DNA of 64,000 nucleotides from Flavobacterium bernardetii (lineage in GTDB: Bacteria > Bacteroidota > Bacteroidia > Flavobacteriales > Flavobacteriaceae): the NCBI RefSeq assembly GCF_011305415.1, contig NZ_JAANOQ010000003.1, forward strand, positions 62,001 to 126,000. Direction: 5' to 3'. The translations under genes were made by a program, and so were the position numbers. A model generated the notes under the pieces. The model made no database searches. It was not told the DNA's origin and worked only from the letters and a program-made list of their open reading frames with translations. This document shows, piece by piece, positions 25,044 to 34,354 of the stretch. How positions within the stretch are numbered: position 1 is the first letter of the stretch; each line of letters opens with the position of its first letter.

Positions 25044-25095
25044 AACACAGATTTGAGAAATTTTATTAATTATTATAATTTCTTAAATCTGTGTT
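25044..25095. repeat. Imperfect inverted repeat (aacacagattt family)
   Basis: Arms aacacagatttgagaaatt / aatttcttaaatctgtgtt have one mismatch around a 14-nt AT loop. It belongs to the same family as the hairpin at 63531-63580. It lies between the selO and DUF1801 genes and has no T tract. Confidence 0.7.
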
Positions 25096-25128
25096 GTCTA
25101 ACTTTCTAAATAAACTAAAACGTCTTAT

Positions 25129-26694
25129 TTAAGAACTACAACTTAACATCGAGCTACCAATTTTTTGTCGCGCCCAATCAGGTCTTTTGGCGAACCATTT
25201 TTCCATTTCGGGTTGTTCGTCGTACGGATGTAACAGTAAAGTATACAATTCTTCAATTAAAGAATAGTCTTCTTTTTCGGCTAATTCAATGGCTGTTTGT
25301 GCCATATAATTTCGTAAAACGTATTTCGGATTGACTGCATTTAATTGTGTTTTACGTTCTGAATCGGAATTCGATTCTTCTTTTAAAATCGACAAATATT
25401 GTGCGAACCAAAAATGCCAAGTTTCTAAAATGATTCTGGTAACTTCTTCTGGTTTATAAAAGGCAAAACTGATTTTAGAAACACATTCTTCAACCGAATC
25501 GGTTTTATTGATTTGATTTAAGTTTCTGAAAAATATCGTGTAATCGGTTTCCGTTTGTTCTAAATTGTATAGTAATTGTTGAATTAACTTGTCGTTTTCT
25601 TCCTTTTTTGAAGTAATTCCGAGTTTTTTTAGCATCATTTCCGATAAATCTTCGTCATATTTTTTAGCGAAATTATTCAGAATCGTTTCTAAAGGTTCCG
25701 CTTCTTCCACTAATGGATATAAAGCATTCGCCAATTGGTATAAATTCCACAAGGCAATATTCGCTTGGTTGCCAAAACGGTATCTTTTGCCTTCAGCATC
25801 GGTAGTGTTTGGTGTCCAATTCGGATTGTAATCTTCTAGCCAGCCGTAAGGTCCGTAATCAATTGTGATGCCGTGAATGCTCATGTTATCAGTATTCATT
25901 ACACCGTGAACAAAGCCTACACGTTGCCAATGTACAATCATTTCTCTTGTGTTTTCGGCTACATTTTTGAAGAATTCGATATATTTTTCTTTTCCTTCAA
26001 CTTGAATTTCGGTATAATAATTCGAAATCGTATAATCGGCTAATAGTTTTAAATTTTCGATATCGTTTTGAGATGAGAACAATTCGAAACTTCCAAAACG
26101 AATAAAACTTGGCGCTATTCGGCACACAATCGCACCTTTTTCCATGGCTGGATTTCCGTTGTACATCACATCTCGTAATACTTCGTCACCAGTAGAAACT
26201 AAAGATAAAGATCGAGTAGTGGGAACGCCTAAATTAAACATCGCTTCACTACATAAATGTTCACGTATAGAAGAACGTAAAACAGCTAAACCATCAGCAC
26301 GACGAGAATAGGGTGTAGCTCCAGCACCTTTTAATTGTAAGGTAAATGTTTGCTTATTGTGTTCAATTTCTCCTATAACAATGGCTCTTCCGTCGCCTAG
26401 TTGTCCAGCCCAATTACCAAATTGATGTCCTGCATAATTCATGGCAAAAGGTTTCGAATTGGAAACAATTGCTGCACCAGAAACTAATTGTAAAAAGGTT
26501 TCAGATTGTACAAAATCATCCGAAAAACCAATTAAATTTTGTACTTCTTTTGAAATATGAATCAGCTTTGGATGACTCGGAATTCGAGGTTTTACATACG
26601 AAAAAGCAGCTTTTGGAACTTGACGTGTGTAATTCTCTTCAATAGCATCTGAAGGTAAATTGGTGGTAAATTTATGTAAAAATTGAATAGACAT
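25129..26694 (-). CDS. selO: Protein adenylyltransferase SelO
   Basis: This pseudokinase-fold enzyme AMPylates Ser/Thr/Tyr of other proteins and is linked to redox stress. The 521 residues from the ATG at 26694 (a TTG seven codons earlier is rejected) show the SelO blocks NYAGHQFGNWAGQLGDGRA, LKGAGATPYSRRADGLAVL, GVPTTRSLSL, FVHGVMNTDNMSIHG with TIDYGP, and VLRNYMAQTAIE. The C-terminus is SMLSCSS, with a cysteine at the position occupied by selenocysteine in animal SelO. It is a monocistronic gene with a -7 box TACTTTTG at 26713-26720 on the minus strand. Confidence 0.95.
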   Translation of the reverse strand: MSIQFLHKFTTNLPSDAIEENYTRQVPKAAFSYVKPRIPSHPKLIHISKEVQNLIGFSDDFVQSETFLQLVSGAAIVSNSKPFAMNYAGHQFGNWAGQLGDGRAIVIGEIEHNKQTFTLQLKGAGATPYSRRADGLAVLRSSIREHLCSEAMFNLGVPTTRSLSLVSTGDEVLRDVMYNGNPAMEKGAIVCRIAPSFIRFGSFELFSSQNDIENLKLLADYTISNYYTEIQVEGKEKYIEFFKNVAENTREMIVHWQRVGFVHGVMNTDNMSIHGITIDYGPYGWLEDYNPNWTPNTTDAEGKRYRFGNQANIALWNLYQLANALYPLVEEAEPLETILNNFAKKYDEDLSEMMLKKLGITSKKEENDKLIQQLLYNLEQTETDYTIFFRNLNQINKTDSVEECVSKISFAFYKPEEVTRIILETWHFWFAQYLSILKEESNSDSERKTQLNAVNPKYVLRNYMAQTAIELAEKEDYSLIEELYTLLLHPYDEQPEMEKWFAKRPDWARQKIGSSMLSCSS

Positions 26695-26712
26695 GGTTGT
26701 AAAATTGTCTAT

Positions 26713-26720
26713 CAAAAGTA
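26713..26720 (-). promoter_or_regulatory. -7 box of selO
   Basis: On the minus strand TACTTTTG matches TAnnTTTG and lies 18 bp upstream of the selO ATG. No clear -33 TTG at 17-23 nt was found. Confidence 0.45.
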
Positions 26721-26758
26721 CTTATAAATATTTAACTATTTTAAAGATTAGTATAGTT

Positions 26759-27130
26759 TTAAGAATTTTTTAAAAAAAAGCGTTTCACTCTAAGTACTAA
26801 TTCTATTGGGTTAAAAGGTTTTGCAATTAAATCATCTGCACCTAATTTAAACGCTTCAATAACAGTTAAATCTTCTTTACCTAAAGAGGAAATAATGATA
26901 ACTGGAACATTAGGGAAATTTGCTTTTGAATACGAAGTAATTTCTAAACCAGATTTGTAAGGTAACATAATATCTGTGATAATTAAATCAGGTAAAAAAG
27001 AATTAATTTTTTCCAAACCAATTAAGCCGTCTTCCGCAAATTCGATTTGATAGCCTTCTTTTTTTAATAAAAATTCGATAATATTTTTGATGATTTTATC
27101 GTCTTCAATAATTAATATTTTATTAGCCAT
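26759..27130 (-). CDS. Lone receiver-domain response regulator
   Basis: The protein has 123 residues and consists only of a CheY-like receiver: acidic pair EDD at 9-11, phospho-acceptor D53 in ITDIMLP, S/T site in VIIISSLG near 79-81, and K103 in AKPFNP. There is no output domain, so it may act by protein contact. It is the last gene of the HEAT - GT2 - YaiO-like - receiver operon (12 bp after the YaiO-like stop), which suggests it regulates glycan synthesis, perhaps by binding the glycosyltransferase or HEAT protein. No sensor kinase lies in the window. Confidence 0.9.
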   Translation of the reverse strand: MANKILIIEDDKIIKNIIEFLLKKEGYQIEFAEDGLIGLEKINSFLPDLIITDIMLPYKSGLEITSYSKANFPNVPVIIISSLGKEDLTVIEAFKLGADDLIAKPFNPIELVLRVKRFFLKNS

Positions 27131-27142
27131 AGGAGGTGTTTT

Positions 27143-28396
27143 TTAGAATAAGTATGTTAAATCTATTGAAAAATTAGATTCATTTTGAAATTTTTCTGGA
27201 TAGTATTCTTGATTATTAAAACTTGTATTAAATCCAATTATGTATTTTTTTGCCAAAAGTTTACTAAAACCTGCACCAAATCGGTAGGAAGTTAGAGCAA
27301 TTCGGTCTTGAAATTGTGTTAATGTTTGTCTTTCATCTGGTGAAGTTCCATAACCTGCTGTGAAAGAAAAATAATCGTATTTGGTGTTGTAATAATGTCT
27401 GAAATTTGAAGTAAACGAAGGATATAATTTCGGTTCGCTTACTAGAAAAGAGGTTCTGAAATTGATCCAATTATTTTTGAAATATTTACCAAATGCGACA
27501 ATTCCGGTGCTTAATTTTATGTCTTCTTGTTGATTGAATCGGTAACCAATTTCTGTTTCAAAACCTTTTCCTAAAGTCAAGTAATAAGAATATAAAAATC
27601 GGAATTCGGGAAAAACTTTTCCTTCACTAAAACCAACATTTGCAAACGAATAGCTCTTTTTTGACGTTTTAAAATACGATTCTAGTTCATAAAAATACCC
27701 AGAATTTGAGCTAGCGCCGTTTATTCTTCTATCAATATAACTAATTCTTCCGCCAAGTGAGAACTTTTCAAATTGTTTCATGTAATTCACATTACTCAAA
27801 TGCCAAGGACCGTAATTGTCTCGACTAAAATGAGTAAAGCTGTAGCCAGTTCCAATTCTGTTGGATTTTAGATTGCTTTTTACTTCACGAAGTTGGTTTT
27901 GAATTTCAATATCTTCAGGATATTTCTCGCTTAAAAATTCTAAATATTCTAAGCTTTTTTTTGGATTTTCTTCACTGTTAATAATTTGAAGTTTTACCAA
28001 ATAAAATTCTTTTTCTTCTGGATGAATCACAATTCCTTTGTTGATTGCTGTTAATGCAGCTTCCTTGTTTTTTGCTTCTAATTCGGTTTTACTTAAAAAC
28101 ACAAATGCTTCTTTGTATTTAGGATTGGCATCAATAACGTGTTGAAAATAATATCTCGCACTGTCAATGCTTTTTTCATTTTTATGAATTCTTCCTAACG
28201 CCATGTGAAAGTCTAAATAATCTGGAGCCACTTTCAAACATTGATGGGCGATTTTTTTAGCTTTAAAATAGTCTTTTGTATCAGAATTAAGGATGTTGTT
28301 TGTCACCACCAATAAACTATCAGTATTTAATTTTTGAGCAAAAGCAGTGCTGCAAAAACATATAAAAAGGTATAGTATTTTAAATTTAGTAGTCAT
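27143..28396 (-). CDS. Outer-membrane YaiO-like beta-barrel with TPR domain
   Basis: The protein has 417 residues with signal peptide MTTKFKILYLFICFCSTAFAQ. TPR-like repeats occupy about residues 25-175 (for example YFKAKKIAHQCLKVAPDYLDFHMALGRIHKN). The C-terminal 230 residues alternate as outer-membrane strands, with GTGYSFTHFSRDNYGPWHLSNV, FASVGFSEG-type strands and a terminal SIDLTYLF. This is the layout of YaiO and PgaA-type export barrels. The start codon overlaps the GT2 stop (TAATG). It probably forms the export pore for the glycan made by the GT2 upstream. Confidence 0.85.
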   Translation of the reverse strand: MTTKFKILYLFICFCSTAFAQKLNTDSLLVVTNNILNSDTKDYFKAKKIAHQCLKVAPDYLDFHMALGRIHKNEKSIDSARYYFQHVIDANPKYKEAFVFLSKTELEAKNKEAALTAINKGIVIHPEEKEFYLVKLQIINSEENPKKSLEYLEFLSEKYPEDIEIQNQLREVKSNLKSNRIGTGYSFTHFSRDNYGPWHLSNVNYMKQFEKFSLGGRISYIDRRINGASSNSGYFYELESYFKTSKKSYSFANVGFSEGKVFPEFRFLYSYYLTLGKGFETEIGYRFNQQEDIKLSTGIVAFGKYFKNNWINFRTSFLVSEPKLYPSFTSNFRHYYNTKYDYFSFTAGYGTSPDERQTLTQFQDRIALTSYRFGAGFSKLLAKKYIIGFNTSFNNQEYYPEKFQNESNFSIDLTYLF

Positions 28397-29835
28397 TAGT
28401 TTGCAGTTTTAAATCCTTTACGAGACATTTCTCCCCATTTTTTCTCTTTTTTAAGTAAGAAATGTGCATAACCTTTTAATGAAGCATACACGTTTAATGG
28501 ATGATATACAAATGGTTCGATGAAAACCATAATAATTAGTCGGCCTACTTCTTTTAAACTCGAATATTGTTTGTGAATCATTTGATCTAAGAAAATAGAA
28601 CTTAGTGTAATGAGTATGTAAAAACAATAAACAGAAATGCTAATAATCACTAAAAACGGAACGTTTATTCCGAAGAAGAAAATGTTTAATAATATAAAAA
28701 CCAACCCAATAACTTCTAAAACCGGAACAATAAATTCGCAAAATACATAATAAGGAAACACAATCATTCCTGTGTTTTTGTATTTCGGATTGAAAAATAG
28801 TTTTCTGTGTAAAAATAAAGTTTGAATTAAACCTCTAGCCCAGCGTACACGTTGACGTAAAAATACTTCTTTATCGTCGGGAACTTCTGTCCAACATAAC
28901 GATTCTGGAATGTATTTTATTTCGAATTCTTTTTTCTGTTCGTGCATGTATTTTCGCATTCGGGTAATCAGTTCTATATCTTCACCAAGCGATTTATTCC
29001 AATATCCACCAACAGCAATCACCGTATCTTTATCGAAAATTCCAAGGCCACCAGAAACTAAAAGTAAACCATTAAGTTTACTCCAAGCCATTCTTCCGAA
29101 TATAAACGAACGAATGTATTCTAACTCTTGAAATCCAGCGAAAAAAGTATTAGGATAATGGGATTTGTATAACATGCCTTCTTTAAAAGTACATGAATTT
29201 GAAATTCGTAATGCCGCACCAGCCGCGATTACTTTTTTATCGCTTTCCAAAAAGGGTTTTACAAGCATTGCTGTTGTATCACGTCGCAAAATACAATCGA
29301 CATCTGTACAAATAAAAAGGGAATATTTTGTAGAATTGATTCCTGCATTGGAAGCATCTGCTTTACTTTTTCCATTTTCTTTATCAACAATTAAAAGTTT
29401 GTTGTAAATCGGATTTGTAGAGCGATAATGGCCTCTTACAGGTTCGGTTTTGATTTTTTCGATATAGAAGAAATCAACTTTTACAAGTTCAAATTCGGAA
29501 ATTAATTTTTCTAAGGTGTCATCAGTACTTCCGTCATTAACGATAACCACTTCAAACTTTGGATATTCTTGAGAAAGTAATGATTTTACATTCGAAATGA
29601 TGGTCATACCTTCATTAAAAGCTGGTGCAACTATAGATACTCCAATCGCATTATTTGATTTTATGATCACATCTTTTTTGAGGAAATACTTACCGATATA
29701 ATATTTTTTTATTTCGTTAAAAGACGAAATAGCCAATATTATATATACAAGAATATAAAAAATGGAATAGCATCCAAAAAATAATTCGGAGCCTTTAACG
29801 ATACTTTCTAAGGTTGTCAATTTAAATAGGGGCAA
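28396..29835 (-). CDS. Processive family-2 glycosyltransferase (BcsA/PgaC-like)
   Basis: The protein has 479 residues. N-terminal membrane segment LFFGCYSIFYILVYIILAI, catalytic domain with IVAPAFNEGMTI, VIVNDGSTDDT (101-107), CTDVDCIL (D178/D180), GEDIELITRM, and RQRVRWARG near residue 318 (the QxxRW motif of processive enzymes), then several C-terminal membrane segments. It should polymerise a beta-linked polysaccharide such as a PNAG- or cellulose-type glycan; the sugar cannot be read. The first start is TTG at 29835; a second TTG at 29820 overlaps the stop of the HEAT gene. No ATG is available near there. Confidence 0.9.
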   Translation of the reverse strand: MPLFKLTTLESIVKGSELFFGCYSIFYILVYIILAISSFNEIKKYYIGKYFLKKDVIIKSNNAIGVSIVAPAFNEGMTIISNVKSLLSQEYPKFEVVIVNDGSTDDTLEKLISEFELVKVDFFYIEKIKTEPVRGHYRSTNPIYNKLLIVDKENGKSKADASNAGINSTKYSLFICTDVDCILRRDTTAMLVKPFLESDKKVIAAGAALRISNSCTFKEGMLYKSHYPNTFFAGFQELEYIRSFIFGRMAWSKLNGLLLVSGGLGIFDKDTVIAVGGYWNKSLGEDIELITRMRKYMHEQKKEFEIKYIPESLCWTEVPDDKEVFLRQRVRWARGLIQTLFLHRKLFFNPKYKNTGMIVFPYYVFCEFIVPVLEVIGLVFILLNIFFFGINVPFLVIISISVYCFYILITLSSIFLDQMIHKQYSSLKEVGRLIIMVFIEPFVYHPLNVYASLKGYAHFLLKKEKKWGEMSRKGFKTAN

Positions 29836-30953
29836 TTTGAGTGTGCAATCATTTTTTGTAACTCGGTATTTTTTTCTTCGTTGTTAAATTTGAAATTTTT
29901 GAAAAATGAAAGATTCGTTTTATTGATAAAATTCACAATTTCAAGTTTCAAATCTAAATCTAAATTTTCGTCTTCATTTAATAATCCCGACATAAAGGCA
30001 ATATTTTCCGACGTACCGATAATATTCAAAGTTTTTACAATAGAAATTTTGTTTCTGATGTTCGTTTCTTTGGTGAAATGTTGCATTAAAATGTCATTCG
30101 CTTCAAACATAACTAGCTCTCTAATAGCTAGAATAACTTCTTTTCTAACAGATGGATTTTCTAAATTTAGTAAGTAGGAAATTTGCTCTAGAGAAATGTT
30201 TTGTTTGTGTCTAAATCGGACAATTAATTTTATAGCAATAATTACAATTGAATCATTTTTACTGTTTAACCAGTTTTTAATGTTCTTTGGAATATTTGAT
30301 TTTTTTCTATAAATAATATCTAAAATTTTAACTTCATCAGATTTAGAAATAGTGTATTTGTAGTTGTCTAAAACATCAAATTTTTCATCAGATAATGAAA
30401 TTAAAGCAATGATAGCATTGGAACGTAAAGCTTTGTTTTTACTGTTTAGAAATTGTTTTACATGTCCAGTTTTTATTTTATATCCAATATTTTGATAATG
30501 ATGAAAGGCTTCCGATTTGGAATACCATTTTCTATTGCGAATTAATTTATTTGAAATTTCATCAAAACCGAAATACTTGTAAATTAATAACATAGTATGT
30601 TCGTTGGTTTCATTTAAATTCTCTTTAATATGAATGATTTTATTTAAAATGTACTTTTTAGAATTTTTGTTTAATTTATGTTTCAATTTAAATTCTTTGA
30701 TTTTACTTTTCATTTCAGGAGCTGTAAAATCTGAAAATATTAGCTCGGTTAAAAATGTATTGGTTTCATTTTCAATGTCTTTTTTAAAATCATCATTTTT
30801 GTCAACAGCATATCTTGTGTATAGTAATGTTAAAACAATTAAAACAACAAAAAGTACAATTAAAGGAATAAAAAAGTATAATAAAAAATAGTATATACTT
30901 TCAGCATTTAATGAGAATAAGAAGTATGAAGCTTTGAAATTAAGGGAAATCAT
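29817..30953 (-). CDS. HEAT-repeat membrane-anchored protein
   Basis: The protein has 378 residues with an N-terminal membrane anchor (AESIYYFLLYFFIPLIVLFVVLIVLTLLYTRY). A long alpha-helical region follows with repeats in the HEAT/PBS-lyase pattern, such as NKALRSNAIIALISLSDEKF, NDSIVIIAIKLIVRFRHKQN and NPSVRKEVILAIRELVMFEA. The helical part probably faces the cytoplasm and is a scaffold. Its stop overlaps the GT2 gene, so it is the first gene of the four-gene glycan operon. I know of no named family for this combination. Confidence 0.8.
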   Translation of the reverse strand: MISLNFKASYFLFSLNAESIYYFLLYFFIPLIVLFVVLIVLTLLYTRYAVDKNDDFKKDIENETNTFLTELIFSDFTAPEMKSKIKEFKLKHKLNKNSKKYILNKIIHIKENLNETNEHTMLLIYKYFGFDEISNKLIRNRKWYSKSEAFHHYQNIGYKIKTGHVKQFLNSKNKALRSNAIIALISLSDEKFDVLDNYKYTISKSDEVKILDIIYRKKSNIPKNIKNWLNSKNDSIVIIAIKLIVRFRHKQNISLEQISYLLNLENPSVRKEVILAIRELVMFEANDILMQHFTKETNIRNKISIVKTLNIIGTSENIAFMSGLLNEDENLDLDLKLEIVNFINKTNLSFFKNFKFNNEEKNTELQKMIAHSNCPYLN

Positions 30954-31102
30954 TTTTAAAATTCGAAATTATAGTTTTTAAATATTTTTTTTTAACATAA
31001 ATTATTGCACAAATATATTAAAATGAAATTGACATAACCTATTGTCATTCTTTTATTTAAGATAATTTAAAAGGATTTTTTTTTACTGAATAAAAAAAGA
31101 CG

Positions 31103-31110
31103 TAATTTTG
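31103..31110 (+). promoter_or_regulatory. -7 box before the class V aminotransferase
   Basis: TAATTTTG lies 18 bp before the ATG at 31129, in the divergent gap between the HEAT-repeat gene and the aminotransferase gene. No clean -33 box was found. Confidence 0.5.
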
Positions 31111-31128
31111 AAAGCAAATTTAGAAGTA

Positions 31129-32613
31129 ATGAACGCAACATTGGTAAAAACAGAATTAGAAACTTATTTTCAACAATTTAGAAAAGATATTATTGGTATC
31201 AATCAAACTTTTGTATCACCTTTTGGGGAACAAAAAATTGTATATACCGATTGGACTGCAAGTGGAAGGTTATATCGTCCAATTGAAGAAAAATTAATGA
31301 ATTCTTTTGGACCTTTTGTTGCCAATACACATACAGAAACTTCTATTACTGGTACGGCAATGACTATGGCTTATCACGAAGCGCGTCATATTATAAAACA
31401 TCACGTAAATGCCAATGATAACGACGTTCTAATTACAGATGGAACGGGGATGACAGGCGTAGTAAATAAGCTACAACGTATTTTAGGTTTACGTATTGCA
31501 GAAAACTTAAAAGAATACACAACTATTCCTAAAGAAATTAAGCCCATTGTTTTTATTTCACACATGGAACACCATTCAAACCAAACGTCTTGGTTGGAAA
31601 CCATTGCAGATGTTGAAGTAATACCAGCTAATGAAGAAGGTTTGTTTTGTTTAGATCAATTTACAGAATTAGTCAATAAATATAAAGATAGAAGTTTTAA
31701 AATTGCTTCTATTACTTCTTGTTCTAATGTTACAGGAATCAGAACTCCTTACCATGAAGTTGCCAAAATTATGCACCAAAATAACGGGGTTTGTTTTGTA
31801 GATTTTGCATGTTCTGGTCCATATGTAGAAATTGACATGCATCCCGAAGATAAAGACGCTTATTTAGATGCGATTTTCTTTTCGCCACATAAATTTTTAG
31901 GTGGACCTGGAACTTGTGGCGTGATGGTTTTTAATAAAGAATTATATAAAAATAATGTTCCTGATTGTCCAGGTGGTGGAACAGTAAGCTGGACAAATCC
32001 TTGGGGAGAACACCAATATATAGACAATATTGAAGATAGAGAAGATGGTGGAACGCCAGGTTTCTTACAAGTTATCAAAGCAGCACTTTCTGTTCAATTG
32101 AAGGAAAAAATGGGCGTGAAGAATATTTTAGATCGAGAACATGAATTGGTAGATTATATTTTTGAAAGATTAGCGCCAATTGAAAACATCAATATTTTAG
32201 CAGAACAACATACCAATAGATTAGGAGTGATTTCGTTTTACATTACAGATTTACACTTTAATTTAGGAGTGAAATTATTGAATGATAAATTCGGAATTCA
32301 AGTTCGTGGTGGATGCAGTTGCGCGGGAACGTACGGACATTATTTGTTAAATGTAAACCAAGAAACTTCAAATTCAATCACTTGCAGTATTAATGAAGGT
32401 GATTTAACCAACAAACCAGGTTGGATTCGTATGTCGATTCACCCAACAACAACTTCAGAAGAAATTCAATTGGTTTGTGATGGAATTATTGATTTAGCGG
32501 AAAATTTTACAACTTGGCAAGAAGATTACGTTTATAATCCAGCTAAAAATGATTTCAATCATAAAAATGATATGAGACCTGAAGTTGAAATGGTAAAAGG
32601 TTGGTTTTTGTAA
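31129..32613 (+). CDS. PLP-dependent class V aminotransferase / cysteine desulfurase-like
   Basis: The protein has 494 residues starting MNATLVKTELETYF (a TTG 7 codons earlier overlaps the -7 box). It shows the class V fold with IVYTDWTASGRLYRP, NTHTETSITG, HMEHHSN, FACSGPYV and the PLP lysine in FFSPHKFLGGPGTCG, plus CSCAGTYGHYLL. It is longer than IscS-type desulfurases and has no adjacent scaffold (SufU/IscU). The substrate is unknown. Alternatives are isopenicillin-N-epimerase- or kynureninase-type enzymes. Confidence 0.85.
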   Translation: MNATLVKTELETYFQQFRKDIIGINQTFVSPFGEQKIVYTDWTASGRLYRPIEEKLMNSFGPFVANTHTETSITGTAMTMAYHEARHIIKHHVNANDNDVLITDGTGMTGVVNKLQRILGLRIAENLKEYTTIPKEIKPIVFISHMEHHSNQTSWLETIADVEVIPANEEGLFCLDQFTELVNKYKDRSFKIASITSCSNVTGIRTPYHEVAKIMHQNNGVCFVDFACSGPYVEIDMHPEDKDAYLDAIFFSPHKFLGGPGTCGVMVFNKELYKNNVPDCPGGGTVSWTNPWGEHQYIDNIEDREDGGTPGFLQVIKAALSVQLKEKMGVKNILDREHELVDYIFERLAPIENINILAEQHTNRLGVISFYITDLHFNLGVKLLNDKFGIQVRGGCSCAGTYGHYLLNVNQETSNSITCSINEGDLTNKPGWIRMSIHPTTTSEEIQLVCDGIIDLAENFTTWQEDYVYNPAKNDFNHKNDMRPEVEMVKGWFL

Positions 32614-32627
32614 TTTCAACATTCTAA

Positions 32628-32665
32628 AAAAAAATCGTTGTTTTTAGTTAACAACGATTTTTTTT
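32628..32665. terminator. Bidirectional terminator
   Basis: The stem aaaatcgttgtt / aacaacgatttt has a 7-nt loop with A and T runs on either side. It separates the aminotransferase from the convergent acyltransferase. Confidence 0.9.
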
Positions 32666-32668
32666 ATC

Positions 32669-33541
32669 TTATCTCTTATGTTTCCAACGTTTATGCGTCC
32701 ATAAATAAAATTCTGGAGCGTCATAAATTTGTTGTTCTACTAATTTTAGGAAATTATCTGTGATTTCGTAATTTGGGATATCTTTTGTATTTCCGTCCGA
32801 AAGAATTTCAAAACTAGCTTCATAATATCCACGTTTGACTTTCTTCGTTTTTAAGAAAATCACGTTCATGTCGTATTTTTTGGCTAACATTTCGCCACCT
32901 GTATGAACCGGAACTTCCACGCCCATAAATTTTTGCCAATGGTGTGTAGCGCTTAGTTTTGGCGATTGATCGCTCACTAAGCCATACACGCTAAACGTTT
33001 TACTTCTATAATTCGAAGCTATTGTTGGAATTGTAGATTTACTATCAATTAACTCGCTTTTAAATTTAGAACGAATTTTTCGTACCAATTTATCAAAATA
33101 CGGATTAGCTAATTTTTTATATACACCAAACCCTAAAAAATTAATGTGATAATTCATAGAAACAGCCCATTCATAACTGGCATAATGGGCGCACAATAAA
33201 GCAATGCTTTTTTCTTTTTTCTCTAATTCGTGATACACTTCCATGTTGGTAAAAACGTATCTTTTTTCAATTTCTTTACGAGAAATAGATAACGTTTTTA
33301 TCATTTCTAAAAACATATCGCACATATGTGAATAGAATTTTTTCTCAATTACATTTCTTTCTTTTTCAGATAAATGCGGAAGAGCTAAAGCTATATTTCC
33401 TCTAACGACTCTTTTTCTATATTTAATAACTCTATAAACTAGAAAATAAATACAATCTGATAAAAAATATAAAACAGGAAATGGAAGTATAGAAATGATC
33501 CAGATAATAGGATAAATTAAAATATATAGTACTAATTGCAT
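32669..33541 (-). CDS. Lipid A (lauroyl/myristoyl) acyltransferase, LpxL/HtrB-like
   Basis: The protein has 290 residues with a membrane anchor at residues 2-38 and the HxxxxE motif HYASYE (H119-E124), as in lysophospholipid and lipid A acyltransferases. Further blocks are DSKSTIPTIASNYRSK, GLVSDQSPK, VPVHTGGEMLAKKYDMNVI and FYLWTHKRWK. It transfers a secondary acyl chain to the lipid A precursor at the inner membrane. The ATG at 33541 was chosen over an in-frame start 8 codons upstream that would disrupt the hydrophobic N-terminus. Confidence 0.9.
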   Translation of the reverse strand: MQLVLYILIYPIIWIISILPFPVLYFLSDCIYFLVYRVIKYRKRVVRGNIALALPHLSEKERNVIEKKFYSHMCDMFLEMIKTLSISRKEIEKRYVFTNMEVYHELEKKEKSIALLCAHYASYEWAVSMNYHINFLGFGVYKKLANPYFDKLVRKIRSKFKSELIDSKSTIPTIASNYRSKTFSVYGLVSDQSPKLSATHHWQKFMGVEVPVHTGGEMLAKKYDMNVIFLKTKKVKRGYYEASFEILSDGNTKDIPNYEITDNFLKLVEQQIYDAPEFYLWTHKRWKHKR

Positions 33542-33670
33542 GAATCTTTTTTTGCAAATATACACGTTTTGTTATTTCTTAGGAAAACATTTTAAATTTT
33601 GGTTAACATTGGATTTTTATGATAAAGAATTGAATTATTATCTTACCTTTATGTTTATTAAAATTTTTAT

Positions 33671-34309
33671 ATGTATTCTATTACAACAATTATCATTGCA
33701 ATTACCGCTTTAGTAACCTATACAGGTTTGTCCAACCCAGTATTTTTCGACAAGTTTAAGTTTAATATTTCTGGCATCAAGGCAGGCGAACAATATCGCA
33801 TGATAACTTCCGGTTTTTTACATGCCGATTGGTTTCATTTTGCTTTTAACATGTTTAGTTTTTGGAGTTTTGCCAATTTCCTTACTCAAGAATTTAGTAC
33901 TATACATTTTCTTGTAATCTATTTCGGAAGTATGGCAATTGGAAGTTTATTAACCTATTATATTCATAAAGAAGAACCTTTTTATTCAGCAATAGGAGCT
34001 TCTGGAGCGGTAATGGGAATTATTTATTGTGCGATTTTGTTGTATCCAGAAAATTCTATTTTGTTATTTGGAGCTATTCCAATTCCAGGCTATATTTTTG
34101 CTTTTTTGTATTTAGCTTATTCTATTTACGGAATGAAAGGTCAATACGATAATATTGGGCATACTGCGCATTTAGGTGGTGCCATTGGTGGATTACTGTT
34201 TACTTTATTACTTATGCCAAATTTATTTGAAACAAGATTGTTATTCATTGGGATTTTATTGATTCCAATAGCCGTTTTAATTTATTTAGTAAAGATGAAA
34301 AAGATATAA
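33671..34309 (+). CDS. Rhomboid-family intramembrane serine protease
   Basis: The protein has 212 residues and about six membrane segments. GASGAVMG gives the catalytic serine S111 and HTAHLGG gives H167. HADWFHFAFNMFSF (H51-N60) is the conserved loop with stabilising His and Asn residues. Rhomboids cleave transmembrane helices of substrates; the substrate here is unknown. It lies 46 bp upstream of the SIMPL-domain gene. Confidence 0.93.
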   Translation: MYSITTIIIAITALVTYTGLSNPVFFDKFKFNISGIKAGEQYRMITSGFLHADWFHFAFNMFSFWSFANFLTQEFSTIHFLVIYFGSMAIGSLLTYYIHKEEPFYSAIGASGAVMGIIYCAILLYPENSILLFGAIPIPGYIFAFLYLAYSIYGMKGQYDNIGHTAHLGGAIGGLLFTLLLMPNLFETRLLFIGILLIPIAVLIYLVKMKKI

Positions 34310-34354
34310 TTGGCATGCTATTTGAATTAGAAATTTAAACTAAAAAAAATCAAA

